DNA of 64,000 nucleotides from Burkholderia sp. NRF60-BP8 (GCF_001522585.2 NZ_CP013372.1:2294001-2358000); one strand, 5' to 3'. Positions 19,357 through 28,344 are shown, counted from the stretch's first letter. Program-made: numbers and translations. The notes: generated by a model not told the origin, from the letters alone.

Positions 19357-20445
19357 TCACTGCGGCCCGGCGGCGTCCCCGGCGGGCAACGGCGCACGTG
19401 TCGGTCCACCCGGCCGGGCCGCCGAACCCGCCGCCCACTGCCATGCGATCAGCCCCGGCAGATAGAACAGCAGGTCGCGCACGCGGCGCGCGCCGGCCAA
19501 CGCGAGACAGGTCGGCGCGTCGAACCCGAGCAGCCCGCCGATCAGCACGAACCCGCCCTCCTGCACCCCCAGGCCGCCCGGCATCAGGAACGCGATGCTG
19601 CTCACGAGCTGGATCAGCGCCTCGATCGCCAGTGCCTGCGCAAAGCTCGGATCGGCGCCGAGGAAGACCAGCGCCAGCCAGATTTCCAGCGCATAGCCCG
19701 CGAACTGCAGCGTCTGCCAGATCCCGAGATAGCGGACGACCACGCCCGTCTTTCTCCAGATCATCCGGATCGACTGGTCGGTGCGTGCCGATTCGCCGAC
19801 CAGCGCCACCACCTTGCCGCTCGTGACGCGGTTGAGCACGCGCATCGCGCGTTCGAACGGCCGCGCGTGCTGCACCAGCGCGAACAGCAGCAGCACCGGC
19901 ACCAGCGCGGCCATGCCGATCGCGAGGTTGGCCGCCACCCGCGCCGCATCGGACGACACGCGTTCGAGCACATAGCCGATCGCGACCAGCGCGAAGATCA
20001 GCTGGCTGATCAGCGTGAGCTGCATGTCGGCGACGAGGCTGGCCACGGCGGTCGCCGGACGCACGCCCGCCTGCCGCAGCAATCCGAACGACACGATCTC
20101 GCCGCCGATGCGCGCGACCGGCAGCAACCCGTTGATCGATTCGCGGATCCACACGAGTTTCAGCATCGTCGGCAACGACGGCCGGCGCGGACCGCGGATC
20201 AGCATCCGCCAGTCCCACGCGTTCGCGAGCATCGGCAGGATGTGCGCGAGCGCGGCGACCAGCAGCCCGGCGCCGGCGGCCCGCAGCCGATGCAGGATGT
20301 CTTGCGGATGCTCGCGCCAGACGAGCGACACCGCGAGCGCCAGCCCGACGAGCGCGATCGCGCGCCCCGCATGGCGAAGCCGTGCGTCGCCGCGCAGGGC
20401 GACCCGGCCGGGCGCCGCGGCGTCGAGGTTCGGCTCCGTCGTCAT
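19357..20445 (-). CDS. hpnL: Hopanoid biosynthesis-associated membrane protein HpnL
   Basis: 362 residues with about eight hydrophobic segments of the lysylphosphatidylglycerol synthase TM family (UPF0104). Family signatures are RESINGLLPVARIGGEIVSF near residue 100 and SIAFLMPGGLGVQEGGFVLI near residue 290. HpnL proteins occur with HpnI and are thought to help make or move modified hopanoids; biochemical function is not firmly known. The start overlaps the hpnI stop (ATGA). The C-terminal tail is Pro/Gly/Ala-rich and probably disordered. Confidence 0.88.
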   Translation of the reverse strand: MTTEPNLDAAAPGRVALRGDARLRHAGRAIALVGLALAVSLVWREHPQDILHRLRAAGAGLLVAALAHILPMLANAWDWRMLIRGPRRPSLPTMLKLVWIRESINGLLPVARIGGEIVSFGLLRQAGVRPATAVASLVADMQLTLISQLIFALVAIGYVLERVSSDAARVAANLAIGMAALVPVLLLFALVQHARPFERAMRVLNRVTSGKVVALVGESARTDQSIRMIWRKTGVVVRYLGIWQTLQFAGYALEIWLALVFLGADPSFAQALAIEALIQLVSSIAFLMPGGLGVQEGGFVLIGGLLGFDAPTCLALAGARRVRDLLFYLPGLIAWQWAAGSAARPGGPTRAPLPAGDAAGPQ

Positions 20446-21611
20446 GACTCACCCGCCGGCGACAGCAGGCCTTGCCGGTCGACGCGAAAGCGCGTGCCGC
20501 GCCACACGACATGCGACGAGAAGAAGCTCGATACGAAGATCACGAACTGCAGGAGATCGACGAACGGCAGCCAGAATGCGCGGCGCAGGCCGGCGCCGGT
20601 CGCGCGGCTCGTTCTCAGCATCAACCAGGCGCGCGACGCCAGCGCCGCAACCGCGAGCGCACACGCGGCGGCCGTGCCGCCGGAGCACAGCACCGCCAGC
20701 AGCGCCAGCGGCACCGGGTGCATCAGTACCGATCCGAGATGACCGAGCCGGTCCGCCGCGCGGATCGTGCAGCTCCAGCGCAATTCGTGTGCGTACAACC
20801 GCGCGAACGTCTCTTCGACACACGCATGCCCGACGACGAACGGCGGAATGACGACCTGCGCGCCCGCTTGCCGCACGGCTTCGCCGAGTGCGTGATCTTC
20901 CGCCAGATGATGCGCAAAGCGCGTCAGCCCGCCGATGCGTTCGAGCGTCGCGCGCGTGATGGCGATCGTCTGGCCGAAGCAGGGCCGCGCGCGCCCGATG
21001 AAGAGCCCGGTGATCACGCCCGGCAGGAAATGGTAGTTCGTCATCGCCGCGGCGACCCCCGGCCAGAATCCCGGCGCTGCGACGCCGCGATACACGCTCG
21101 TCACGATGCCGACATCCGGCTGCTGTAGCGCACCGACGACGGCGCGCAGATAATCGCGCTCGACCACCACGTCGCTGTCGGCGAGACAGAGCACCGAATG
21201 CTCCGCGTGTTCGAGCATGTTCACGAGATTGGCGATCTTGCGGTTCGGCCCGTACAGCCGCGCATCGGCGACGACCTTGACGTTCGCGCCCGGATACCGC
21301 GCGCGCAACGTCTCGACCGCCGCGAGTGCCGCGTCGCCCGCATCGTGCACGCCGAACAGGTGCTGCACCGGCCCCGGATAATCCTGCACGAAGTAGCTTT
21401 CGAGATGCTGTACGAGATCCCATTCGTCACCGTGCAGCGGCTGCGCGACGGTGACGCCCGGATACGTGCGCGGCGGCGCCATCGCCCGGGAAAAGAACCG
21501 GCCGACCAGCACGCCCGCCGTGAGCGTGTACGCGACGCCCAGCACCACGCCGAGCCCGCAGACGATCGACATCGCGCCGGCCAGCGCGCGCAGCACATGC
21601 AACACAACCAT
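20442..21611 (-). CDS. hpnI: Hopanoid biosynthesis glycosyltransferase HpnI
   Basis: 389 residues from the ATG after GGGGGAAA; the open frame upstream has no support. It is a GT2/ceramide-glucosyltransferase-like membrane enzyme: an N-terminal anchor (residues 1-35), TVAQPLHGDEWDLVQHLESY, the DSDVVVERDYL metal-binding motif, HHLAEDHALGEAVRQAG and two or three C-terminal membrane segments. HpnI moves N-acetylglucosamine to the hopanoid side chain on the way to bacteriohopanetetrol cyclitol ether. It is translationally coupled to hpnL. The other hopanoid genes are not in this window. Confidence 0.9.
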   Translation of the reverse strand: MVVLHVLRALAGAMSIVCGLGVVLGVAYTLTAGVLVGRFFSRAMAPPRTYPGVTVAQPLHGDEWDLVQHLESYFVQDYPGPVQHLFGVHDAGDAALAAVETLRARYPGANVKVVADARLYGPNRKIANLVNMLEHAEHSVLCLADSDVVVERDYLRAVVGALQQPDVGIVTSVYRGVAAPGFWPGVAAAMTNYHFLPGVITGLFIGRARPCFGQTIAITRATLERIGGLTRFAHHLAEDHALGEAVRQAGAQVVIPPFVVGHACVEETFARLYAHELRWSCTIRAADRLGHLGSVLMHPVPLALLAVLCSGGTAAACALAVAALASRAWLMLRTSRATGAGLRRAFWLPFVDLLQFVIFVSSFFSSHVVWRGTRFRVDRQGLLSPAGES

Positions 21612-21673
21612 GCTTTCCCCCGGTGATGACCCGTACGACCGCAGTGGCGGCGAACGGCGGCGCACACGCGGGC

Positions 21674-22024
21674 TCACCCATGCACGCCGCCGTACCGGTT
21701 CCCGTTGAGCCGGATATGAAGAACGACCAGCCGACGGTACGCGCAATCGGATGACACGACTACCGTGCGGCGATCGATTCCGGTCACACGCACGCAACCG
21801 CACGCCAGCGCAGCCTTGAACGCCGCGTCGGCAAGCTTACGGGCCGACAGGATCGCGGCGGCGACGGCAACGACGGTCCAGACGCGGAACGTCATCGTGG
21901 TGAAAAATGCTTCTGGTACGCGCCATGCAAGCAACGAAACCAGCACGAAGCATTGAATGAACATGGCGGCGAGTGCGGCGATCAGCAGGTGGGCGCGCCA
22001 GCGCTCGATCGTCGAGGATGCCAT
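21674..22024 (-). CDS. Small two-segment membrane protein, function unknown
   Basis: 116 residues from the ATG preceded by GGGAGG. It has two clear hydrophobic helices: LLIAALAAMFIQCFVLVSLL (residues 12-31) and VWTVVAVAAAILSA (residues 45-58). A C-terminal soluble part follows, with CGCVRVTGIDRRTVVVSSDC and HIRLNGNRYGGVHG. I do not recognise a family. It lies upstream of hpnI with 62 bp between and is divergent from the two-component system, so its promoter shares the intergenic region that holds a QseB-like box. Confidence 0.6.
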   Translation of the reverse strand: MASSTIERWRAHLLIAALAAMFIQCFVLVSLLAWRVPEAFFTTMTFRVWTVVAVAAAILSARKLADAAFKAALACGCVRVTGIDRRTVVVSSDCAYRRLVVLHIRLNGNRYGGVHG

Positions 22025-22206
22025 CAGGATCGAACCTCCCGTACGGGCGACGCGCATCGAACGGATATCGGTCGAAAGGGGCGCGGGTTGGCGCCCGGGT
22101 GCGGGCGGCTCGCGCCGGACGCGCCCGAGCGATTCGGGATCGGGGGAAGCGGAACGCCGCCCCGGAAATGTCGTCGCCGATGGTAACGGGATTGCCGGCG
22201 CCAAAC

Positions 22207-22223
22207 CTTAAGCGTTCTTCAGA
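22207..22223 (+). promoter_or_regulatory. QseB/PmrA-like box upstream of the two-component genes
   Basis: CTTAAG at 22207-22212 is followed by CGTT and CTTCAG, an imperfect direct repeat of the type bound by PmrA/QseB regulators. The stretch through ATCGGCCG resembles the site at 24386 before the cytochrome b561 gene. A -10-like TACAAT lies at 22251-22256. It may serve autoregulation and possibly the divergent small gene. Confidence 0.5.
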
Positions 22224-22318
22224 ATCGGCCGACATTTGCGGCAGCGCAATTACAATCCGTTTCACGGTCCGCAGAGTCATGCTCGTACAATCGCAGACGC
22301 CTGCACCCCGAATCGACC

Positions 22319-22978
22319 ATGCGACTCCTCCTTGTTGAAGACGACGACCTGATCGGCAGCGGCCTCGAGATCAGCCTGAGCCGGGCCGGCTATCACGTCG
22401 ACTGGTTGCGCGACGGTCATGCGGCCGCAGCCGCGCTCGCGACGACGCGCTTCGCACTCGTCGTACTCGATCTCGGGCTGCCCGGCAAATCGGGCACGGA
22501 ACTGCTGCGCGCGCTGCGCGATGCCGGCGATACGGTCCCCGTGCTGGTGCTGACCGCACGCGGCACCGTGGCGGACCGTGTGCGCGGCCTCGACGACGGC
22601 GCGGACGACTATCTCGCGAAACCGTTCGAATTGTCCGAAGTGCTCGCCCGCTGCCGCGCGCTCGTGCGGCGCTCGCAGGGCCGTGCCGGCGACGAAATCG
22701 TATGGCGCGACATCACGATCGACCTGACCGCGCATACCGTGACGCGCCATGCGGCGCGCATCGCGCTCACGTCGCGCGAGTGGGCGATCCTCGTTCAGCT
22801 CGTCACGCACCCGGGCATCCCGCAGTCGCGCGCGCGTCTCGAGGACGGCCTGTACGGCTGGCAGGAAGGCATCGAAAGCAATGCGATCGAGGTCCATGTG
22901 TCGAACCTGCGCAAGAAGCTCGGCGCGGAATTGATCCGCACCGTCCGCGGTATCGGCTACGTGGTCGAACTTCCATGA
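22319..22978 (+). CDS. QseB/PmrA-like OmpR-family response regulator
   Basis: 219 residues. The receiver domain has the acidic pocket (VEDDD, residues 6-10), the phosphoacceptor Asp51 in VVLDLGLPG, the conserved Thr/Ala in VLTARG and the Lys in YLAKPFE. The C-terminal winged helix ends VEVHVSNLRKKLGAEL-like and IRTVRGIGYVVE. It pairs with the sensor kinase that begins inside its stop codon. The signals sensed by QseBC-like systems in Burkholderia vary, and none is shown here. Confidence 0.92.
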   Translation: MRLLLVEDDDLIGSGLEISLSRAGYHVDWLRDGHAAAAALATTRFALVVLDLGLPGKSGTELLRALRDAGDTVPVLVLTARGTVADRVRGLDDGADDYLAKPFELSEVLARCRALVRRSQGRAGDEIVWRDITIDLTAHTVTRHAARIALTSREWAILVQLVTHPGIPQSRARLEDGLYGWQEGIESNAIEVHVSNLRKKLGAELIRTVRGIGYVVELP

Positions 22979-24390
22979 TCGCCGGCTCGATACGACGCCG
23001 CGTGTCGCTGATGGCGATCGGTTGCGTGACCGTCGTCTGGCTCGTCGCCGTGTTCGGCAGCTTCCGGCACGCGACGCGCGAGATCGGCGAATGGCAAGAT
23101 GCGCGCCTCGTCGAATACGCGTCGCTGCTCGTCGATCTGTCGGCGGCCGACCTCGGCCGTCTCGCGCGCTTCCCGCCCGACGCCCGCGTCGAACTGGCCC
23201 GCGGCGATGCGAAAGCCGGCCCCGATGCCGACGGCGATCGCGTGCCGCGCGACGTGCTGTTCGAGGTGCGCGACGCACAGGGCAACGTCGTCGCGTCGAG
23301 CCTGCCGGCCGACGCCGCCGGTTTGCCGGACGTGCCCGGCGCGTCCGGCAAACCGGAAACGATCGTCATTCGCGACGTGCGATGGCGCACGCACGCGCTG
23401 CGCGCGCCCGCGTCGGGGCGCCGGGTGCGCGTGATGGAGATGTCGAATACGCGCAGCGATCTGGCCACCGGCATCGCACGCGGCATCGTCCAGCCGCTCG
23501 TCATCGCACTGCCGCTGCTGGCGCTGCTGCTGTGGGTGACGATCGGGCGCAGTCTCGCCCCGCTGAAGACGCTGTCCACGCTGATCGGCGCACGCGATGC
23601 CCGATCGCTCGAACCGCTCGGCATCGCGACCGTGCCGGACGAAGTCCGCACGCTGGTCGACTCGATCGATCGCCTGCTCGCGAGGCTGCGGCAATCGATC
23701 GTCCGGGAGCGCGCGTTCACGTCCGACGCCGCGCACGAACTGAAGACGCCGCTCGCCGCGATCAAGGTGCAGGCCCAGGTGGCCATCGCGACCGACGATC
23801 CCGCGCGCAAGCAACTGGCGATGCAGCGCGTCGTGCAGGGCGTCGACCGCAGTGCGCGGCTCGCCGAACAATTGCTGCTGCTCGCACGGCTCGACGAGTA
23901 CGAACGCATTCCGGCGCGTGCCCTCGTCGTGCGCGAACTCGTCGATGCCGCTGTCGACCGCCATCTGTCGAAAGCCGCGGACAAGGCCATCGACATCGTG
24001 TGTGGCGACCTGTCTGCACGGATGATCGACGCCGATCCGATCCTGATCGGCATCCTGCTCGACAATCTCGTCGACAACGCGATCAAGTACGGCCGCCCTG
24101 GCGGACGCATCGAACTCGGCGTACACGACGACGGCCCGCAGCAATGCATCGTCGTGCGCGACGACGGGCCGGGCGTCGCGCCCGGCGAGCGCGAACGGCT
24201 CGGCGACCGGTTCTATCGCGGCAGCGGCACGCCGTCGCCCGGCAGCGGGCTCGGACTGTCGATCGTGATCCGCATCGCGCAATACTTCGGCGGCACCGTC
24301 CGGTTCGAATCCGGCATCGGCGGCCACGGCCTCGGCGTGGCGATCACGCTGCCGTCGGCGGATGCAGGCCGACCGGCGCCGCGCGCTTAA
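22975..24390 (+). CDS. QseC-like sensor histidine kinase
   Basis: 471 residues; the ATG overlaps the regulator's stop (ATGA). Membrane segments lie at about 10-30 and 168-190, enclosing a periplasmic sensor of roughly 140 residues rich in Asp and Arg. Then come HAMP-like sequence, the H box (SDAAHELKTPLAAIK), the N box (DNLVDNAIKYG), and DDGPGV and GSGLGLSIVIR of the ATPase domain. All catalytic motifs are intact. The next promoter downstream carries a box for its partner regulator. Confidence 0.92.
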   Translation: MIAGSIRRRVSLMAIGCVTVVWLVAVFGSFRHATREIGEWQDARLVEYASLLVDLSAADLGRLARFPPDARVELARGDAKAGPDADGDRVPRDVLFEVRDAQGNVVASSLPADAAGLPDVPGASGKPETIVIRDVRWRTHALRAPASGRRVRVMEMSNTRSDLATGIARGIVQPLVIALPLLALLLWVTIGRSLAPLKTLSTLIGARDARSLEPLGIATVPDEVRTLVDSIDRLLARLRQSIVRERAFTSDAAHELKTPLAAIKVQAQVAIATDDPARKQLAMQRVVQGVDRSARLAEQLLLLARLDEYERIPARALVVRELVDAAVDRHLSKAADKAIDIVCGDLSARMIDADPILIGILLDNLVDNAIKYGRPGGRIELGVHDDGPQQCIVVRDDGPGVAPGERERLGDRFYRGSGTPSPGSGLGLSIVIRIAQYFGGTVRFESGIGGHGLGVAITLPSADAGRPAPRA

Positions 24391-24402
24391 CGTTTCGTTA
24401 AG
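24386..24402 (+). promoter_or_regulatory. QseB/PmrA-type box before cytochrome b561
   Basis: CTTAAC, GTTTC, GTTAAG forms an 11-bp-period direct repeat that fits the QseB/PmrA consensus well. It overlaps the kinase stop codon. A -10-like TAGAAT follows at 24413-24418. The neighbouring two-component system is the obvious candidate regulator. Confidence 0.6.
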
Positions 24403-24457
24403 GATTCGGCCGTAGAATCCGCCGCACGCTGCCCCGCCATGCCCGTCAGGAGCCTTC

Positions 24458-24985
24458 ATGTCCACACCCACTCGTTACGACGCCGTTGCCCGCCTTCTTC
24501 ACTGGTTGATCGTGGCGCTGGTCGTCGCGCAATACGCGATCGGCTGGACGATGCCCGACGTACATCGCGACACGCAGCCGGTCGGCCTGATCGCCGCGCA
24601 CCTGATCGTCGGCACGGCGCTGCTCGCGGCGATGGCATGCCGCGTGCTGTGGCGTGCGACGCATCGCCCGCCTGCCAGCGAGCTGTCGCCCGCGATGCGC
24701 GCGCTGTCCGGCATCACGCACGGCGCACTCTACCTGCTGCTGATCGTCGTGCCGCTGCTCGGCTGGATCAACGCGTCGTCACGCGCGTGGGCCGTGACGC
24801 TCGTCGGCATCATTCCGTTGCCGGCGCTGTCGGCGGCCGGCTCGGGGTTCGGTCACGCGATGGGCGACGTGCACGGCATTCTCGCGTGGGTCCTGTTCGC
24901 CGGCATCTGCGTGCACGTGGCGGCCGCGCTGATGCACCGCTTCGTGCTGCGCGACCAGGTCGTGCAGCGCATGATGCCGTGGTGA
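24458..24985 (+). CDS. Cytochrome b561 (CybB family)
   Basis: 175 residues with four membrane helices. Haem-ligand histidines are visible in YDAVARLLHWLIVALVVAQY (His about 15), GLIAAHLIVGTALLA (helix 2) and GDVHGILAWVLFAGICVHVA (helix 4). These di-haem quinol:oxygen oxidoreductases pass electrons from ubiquinol, in E. coli CybB to superoxide. The gene is 67 bp after the kinase stop and has its own QseB-type box, so it is likely a regulon member. Confidence 0.92.
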   Translation: MSTPTRYDAVARLLHWLIVALVVAQYAIGWTMPDVHRDTQPVGLIAAHLIVGTALLAAMACRVLWRATHRPPASELSPAMRALSGITHGALYLLLIVVPLLGWINASSRAWAVTLVGIIPLPALSAAGSGFGHAMGDVHGILAWVLFAGICVHVAAALMHRFVLRDQVVQRMMPW

Positions 24986-25162
24986 TCGATCGCGCCGTCG
25001 GTCGGAACGGGTTGACGAGTTGATCGCGACGCCGCGCGAAGCGGCGCGCCACGACCGGCGTCTCAGCCGGCGCCCTTCGGGCACGTCGCGCGGCGCGAAG
25101 CGCGTGCGATTTGCCGTCCCGCGAACACGGCGGCCAGCCGTGACACACGATCATGTCGACAC

Positions 25163-25441
25163 CTAGTCGCCGGTTTGTGCCGGCATACCGGCGTCCGGTG
25201 CGTGCGCAACCGACGCCGCCATGCGCGCCCGTTCCTGCTCGGCGAGCTTCGCTTCCGCGGCCTGGATGTCGGCCGGATACTCGCCGTCGTCGCCCTTCGC
25301 CGGGTCGTACCCGGCTGCTTCCAGACGCATCAACTCCTCGCGAACCTGCGCACGCGTGAGCGGCGCGGCCGCTTGTGCGAATGCTGCCTGACCGGCGATT
25401 GAGCCAATCATAGTCAGGACTGCGATATAAGTTTTCATCAT
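25163..25441 (-). CDS. DUF4148 secreted protein
   Basis: 92 residues. MMKTYIAVLTMIGSIAGQAA is a signal peptide, followed by the DUF4148 motif PLTRAQVREELMRLEAAGYD. The rest is hydrophilic (AEAKLAEQERARMAASV). AAGGAG precedes two adjacent ATGs; the second (25438) has the better spacing, so the start is uncertain by one codon. DUF4148 proteins are numerous in Burkholderia and their function is unknown. A paralogue lies just upstream on the same strand. Confidence 0.8.
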   Translation of the reverse strand: MMKTYIAVLTMIGSIAGQAAFAQAAAPLTRAQVREELMRLEAAGYDPAKGDDGEYPADIQAAEAKLAEQERARMAASVAHAPDAGMPAQTGD

Positions 25442-25509
25442 GAACTCCTTCAATGTGACGTATCGATCGACCACGGGATACGCGTGACCTGCGGACGCAG
25501 GCGGCTGGA

Positions 25510-25854
25510 TCAGCTTCCGAAATAGATCGCGCAGAAGCTCGCGGGGCCGACGCAGGCGGCGGCGCGTTGACGCGGCGACATCGCCGCCGGCTTGCCCGCT
25601 TCGGACGGCACGGCCGGATCGCCGCCGACTGCCGTGCTGGCCTGCCGCTGCGGCAACTGATCGGCCTGCTGCCGGAACAGCGGGCTCACATCCGGATACG
25701 ACGTATCGGTCACGAAGCGCAGCCCGTTGTTTTCCGCATCGACCAGTTCCTGCCGGACCTGTTCGCGCGTGAGCGCCTGTGCCGACGCTTGCGTCGCGAC
25801 ACCTGCGAGAGACATCGCCGCCATCGTGGCGGCCACCAGCCAGTGCTTGTTCAT
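25510..25854 (-). CDS. DUF4148 secreted protein, paralogue
   Basis: 114 residues from the ATG behind AAGGAG. Signal peptide MNKHWLVAATMAAMSLAGVA is followed by ASAQALTREQVRQELVDAEN, the DUF4148 core. A low-complexity middle and a C-terminal MSPRQRAAACVGPASFCAIY with two cysteines are specific to this copy. The gap to the next DUF4148 gene is 68 bp and both point left, so they may share a transcript. Confidence 0.8.
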   Translation of the reverse strand: MNKHWLVAATMAAMSLAGVATQASAQALTREQVRQELVDAENNGLRFVTDTSYPDVSPLFRQQADQLPQRQASTAVGGDPAVPSEAGKPAAMSPRQRAAACVGPASFCAIYFGS

Positions 25855-26065
25855 GTTCCACTCCTTCATCAGTCAACGAAACGATGTGCTACGTCCGTAT
25901 GACGACGGAGAAGCGCGGTTTATTCCCGGCCGTTCCATTCGCCGCGGCCGAATATTCACCGAACTGTCATTCATTCGTCAGCCGGCGTAACCTGACGTAA
26001 CGCAGCGCCCGTCGTGCTTCGGGCAGACTGACCACCACTTCATCCGGACCGCTCATCGATCGACC

Positions 26066-26755
26066 ATGTCCGCCGCTTACGACCATGCAGCCGCGCTGCT
26101 GCGCAGGCTGTACGACCGCCATATCGACAGCAGCGCGGTGCTCGACACGGCCGCATTCCCGGATGCCGAGCGATTCGTGCGCGCGTGGCACGCGATCCGC
26201 GCGGAGGCGCTCGACGTCGCACGCGACATGCCTCGCATCCCGCGCTTTCACGACATCATGCGCGAGCAGTACGACATCTCGGCCAACGACGCACGCGACT
26301 GGCGCATGTTCATCATGCAGGCGTACGGCCAGCCGTTTGCGCGCAACCTGTCGCGCTGCCCGACCGTCGCGTCGCTTGTCGCGACGTCGCCGGACGTGCT
26401 GTCCGCGTCGCTGTCGTTCCTCGCGCCCGGCAAGCACATCCCGCCGCACCGCGGGCCGTTTCGCGGCATCCTGCGCGGGTACCTCGTGCTGTCGATGCCC
26501 AGGCGCGCGGACGGCACGCCGGGCGCCGTGCTGAAGGTCGACGGCCGCGAATACCGGCTCGACGAAGGCCGCTTCCTGCTGTGGGACGACACGTTCACGC
26601 ACGAGGTATGGAACGACAGCGACGCCGTGCGGATCGTGCTGCTGCTCGATATCCGTCGGCGCGGGATGCCGCGCTGGCTCACGTGGCTGTCGAATGCGGT
26701 GATCGGCGTCGTGCGGCTCGGGATCCGGATCAGGGGGCGGTCGATTCCGGTCTAG
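26066..26755 (+). CDS. LpxO-like aspartyl/asparaginyl beta-hydroxylase family protein
   Basis: 229 residues. The Fe(II)/2-oxoglutarate dioxygenase core shows IPPHRGPFRGILRGYLVLSM (first iron histidine and 2OG arginine) and DDTFTHEVWNDSD (second histidine). A hydrophobic C-terminal stretch (WLSNAVIGVVRLGIRI) may be a membrane anchor, as in LpxO, which hydroxylates a lipid A acyl chain. Substrate could equally be another lipid or protein. The start follows a weak site; no operon partner is evident. Confidence 0.8.
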   Translation: MSAAYDHAAALLRRLYDRHIDSSAVLDTAAFPDAERFVRAWHAIRAEALDVARDMPRIPRFHDIMREQYDISANDARDWRMFIMQAYGQPFARNLSRCPTVASLVATSPDVLSASLSFLAPGKHIPPHRGPFRGILRGYLVLSMPRRADGTPGAVLKVDGREYRLDEGRFLLWDDTFTHEVWNDSDAVRIVLLLDIRRRGMPRWLTWLSNAVIGVVRLGIRIRGRSIPV

Positions 26756-26852
26756 CAGCCGCCGGCACGGCAGCGCCGTTTCCCCTTTCGGCGCCCGCCG
26801 GATCGCCTAAACTACAAGCCGTCCCTTCGTGCGGCTCCTGCCAGCTACCGCC

Positions 26853-27122
26853 ATGGCGCATCTCTTCTTCGCCGCATCGATCCAGCGGCATGTCGAAACG
26901 CCCGAGCGCGACATCGACGCGCACACGGTCGGCGAAGCATTCGACACCATTTTCAGCGAGCAACCGCGGCTGCGCGGCTACATCGTCGACGATCAGGGCG
27001 CGCTGCGAAAGCACCTGTCGGTGTTCATCGATGGCCAGCCGATCCGCGATCGGCAGCGCCTGTCCGATGCGCTCGAGGCCGCCAGCCGCGTGTATGTCGT
27101 GCAGGCGCTGACCGGCGGATAA
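26853..27122 (+). CDS. MoaD/ThiS-like ubiquitin-fold protein
   Basis: 89 residues from ATG 26853; a GTG 24 bp upstream is possible. The sequence follows the beta-grasp pattern of MoaD (HLFFAASIQRHVETPERDID, LRGYIVDDQGALRKHLSVFI, DGQPI) and ends in LTGG, the exposed diglycine that MoaD, ThiS and ubiquitin-like proteins use for adenylation or thiocarboxylation. It is followed by a BNR-repeat protein gene in the same direction, 73 bp on. No MoaB/MoeB or E1-like gene is adjacent, so its partner is unknown. Confidence 0.85.
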   Translation: MAHLFFAASIQRHVETPERDIDAHTVGEAFDTIFSEQPRLRGYIVDDQGALRKHLSVFIDGQPIRDRQRLSDALEAASRVYVVQALTGG

Positions 27123-27195
27123 AGGGACCGATGCACCGTCGCATTCCCTCATACCGAGCGCCGTCGCGCCAAGGCGGACCATCCGGAGACATCGC

Positions 27196-28344
27196 ATGAA
27201 CGATCGACTGCTCGTCGCCACCCGCAAGGGCCTGTTCGTCCTGCAACCCGACGGTCATGACGGCTGGACGCTCGGCGAACCGCATTTCATCGGCGAGCCC
27301 GTCAGCATGGCGCTCGCCGACCCGCGCGACGGCACGCTGTATGCGGCGCTCAATCTCGGCCATTTCGGCGTGAAGCTGCATCGGCTGCGCGCAGGCGCCA
27401 CCGACTGGGAGGAATGTGCGGCCCCGGTTTATCCGCCGCAGCTTGCCGACGCGTCGGCCGCCCGCACCGACACGCACACGGGCAGCGGCGACGCCGACGA
27501 CGAGCCTGCGGGGCCGCCGCAGCCGCCGTGGACGCTTCAGCAGATCTGGTCGCTCGAAGCCGGCGGCACCGACGAGCCCGGCGTACTGTGGGCCGGCACG
27601 ATTCCCGGCGGCCTGTTCCGCTCCGACGACCACGGCGATTCATGGGTACTCAACCGCGCGCTGTGGGATCGCCCCGAACGCGCCGAATGGGGCGGCGGCG
27701 GGTACGACGCGCCAGGCATCCATTCGGTGATGGTCGATCCGCGCGACAGCCGGCACGTCGCCGTCGGCATCTCGTGCGGCGGCGTCTGGCAGACCGTCGA
27801 CGGCGGCGCGACGTGGCGCGTGACCGCGGAAGGCATGGAAGCCGACTACATGCCGCCCGAGCGACGCGGCGAGCCGAACATGCAGGATCCGCACCGCGTC
27901 GTGCAGTGCGCGGCCAATCCGGACGTGCTGTGGACGCAGCATCACTGCGCGATCTTCCGCTCGACCGACGGCGGCGAACACTGGCGCCGCATCGAAGCGC
28001 AACCGTCGAGCTTCGGTTTCGCGGTGGCCGTGCATCCGCACGAACCGGATACCGCGTGGTTCGTGCCGGCCGTGAAGGACGAATGCCGGATTCCGGTGAG
28101 CGGCCGGTTCGTCGTCACGCGCACGCGCGACGGCGGCCGCAGTTTCGAGAGCCTGTCGAATGGGCTGCCGGCATCGCCCGCGTACGACCTCGTGTACCGG
28201 CATGGGCTCGCGGTGGACGATTCCGGCACGCGCCTCGCGATGGCCTCGACGACGGGCGGGTTATGGACGTCCGTCGATGGCGGCGACCATTGGCGACAGG
28301 TATCGGCGCATTTGCCGCCGGTGTATTGCGTCAGGTTCGGGTAG
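27196..28344 (+). CDS. BNR/WD40-like beta-propeller protein (sialidase-fold)
   Basis: 382 residues without a signal peptide. Asp-box-like repeats (SxDxGxxW) recur: RSDDHGDSWVLN, TVDGGATWRVT, RSTDGGEHWRRI, RTRDGGRSFESL and TSVDGGDHWRQV. Such repeats form a beta-propeller as in photosystem-assembly factor YCF48 and sialidases. The lack of an export signal and the MoaD-like neighbour argue against a true sialidase. Function is unknown. The last 14 bp overlap the convergent LysR gene. Confidence 0.85.
   Translation: MNDRLLVATRKGLFVLQPDGHDGWTLGEPHFIGEPVSMALADPRDGTLYAALNLGHFGVKLHRLRAGATDWEECAAPVYPPQLADASAARTDTHTGSGDADDEPAGPPQPPWTLQQIWSLEAGGTDEPGVLWAGTIPGGLFRSDDHGDSWVLNRALWDRPERAEWGGGGYDAPGIHSVMVDPRDSRHVAVGISCGGVWQTVDGGATWRVTAEGMEADYMPPERRGEPNMQDPHRVVQCAANPDVLWTQHHCAIFRSTDGGEHWRRIEAQPSSFGFAVAVHPHEPDTAWFVPAVKDECRIPVSGRFVVTRTRDGGRSFESLSNGLPASPAYDLVYRHGLAVDDSGTRLAMASTTGGLWTSVDGGDHWRQVSAHLPPVYCVRFG

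Noticed and set aside
27196..28344. Secreted sialidase
   Set aside because: Asp-box repeats are present but there is no signal peptide and no catalytic Arg triad or Tyr/Glu pair that I could identify. A generic beta-propeller call is safer.
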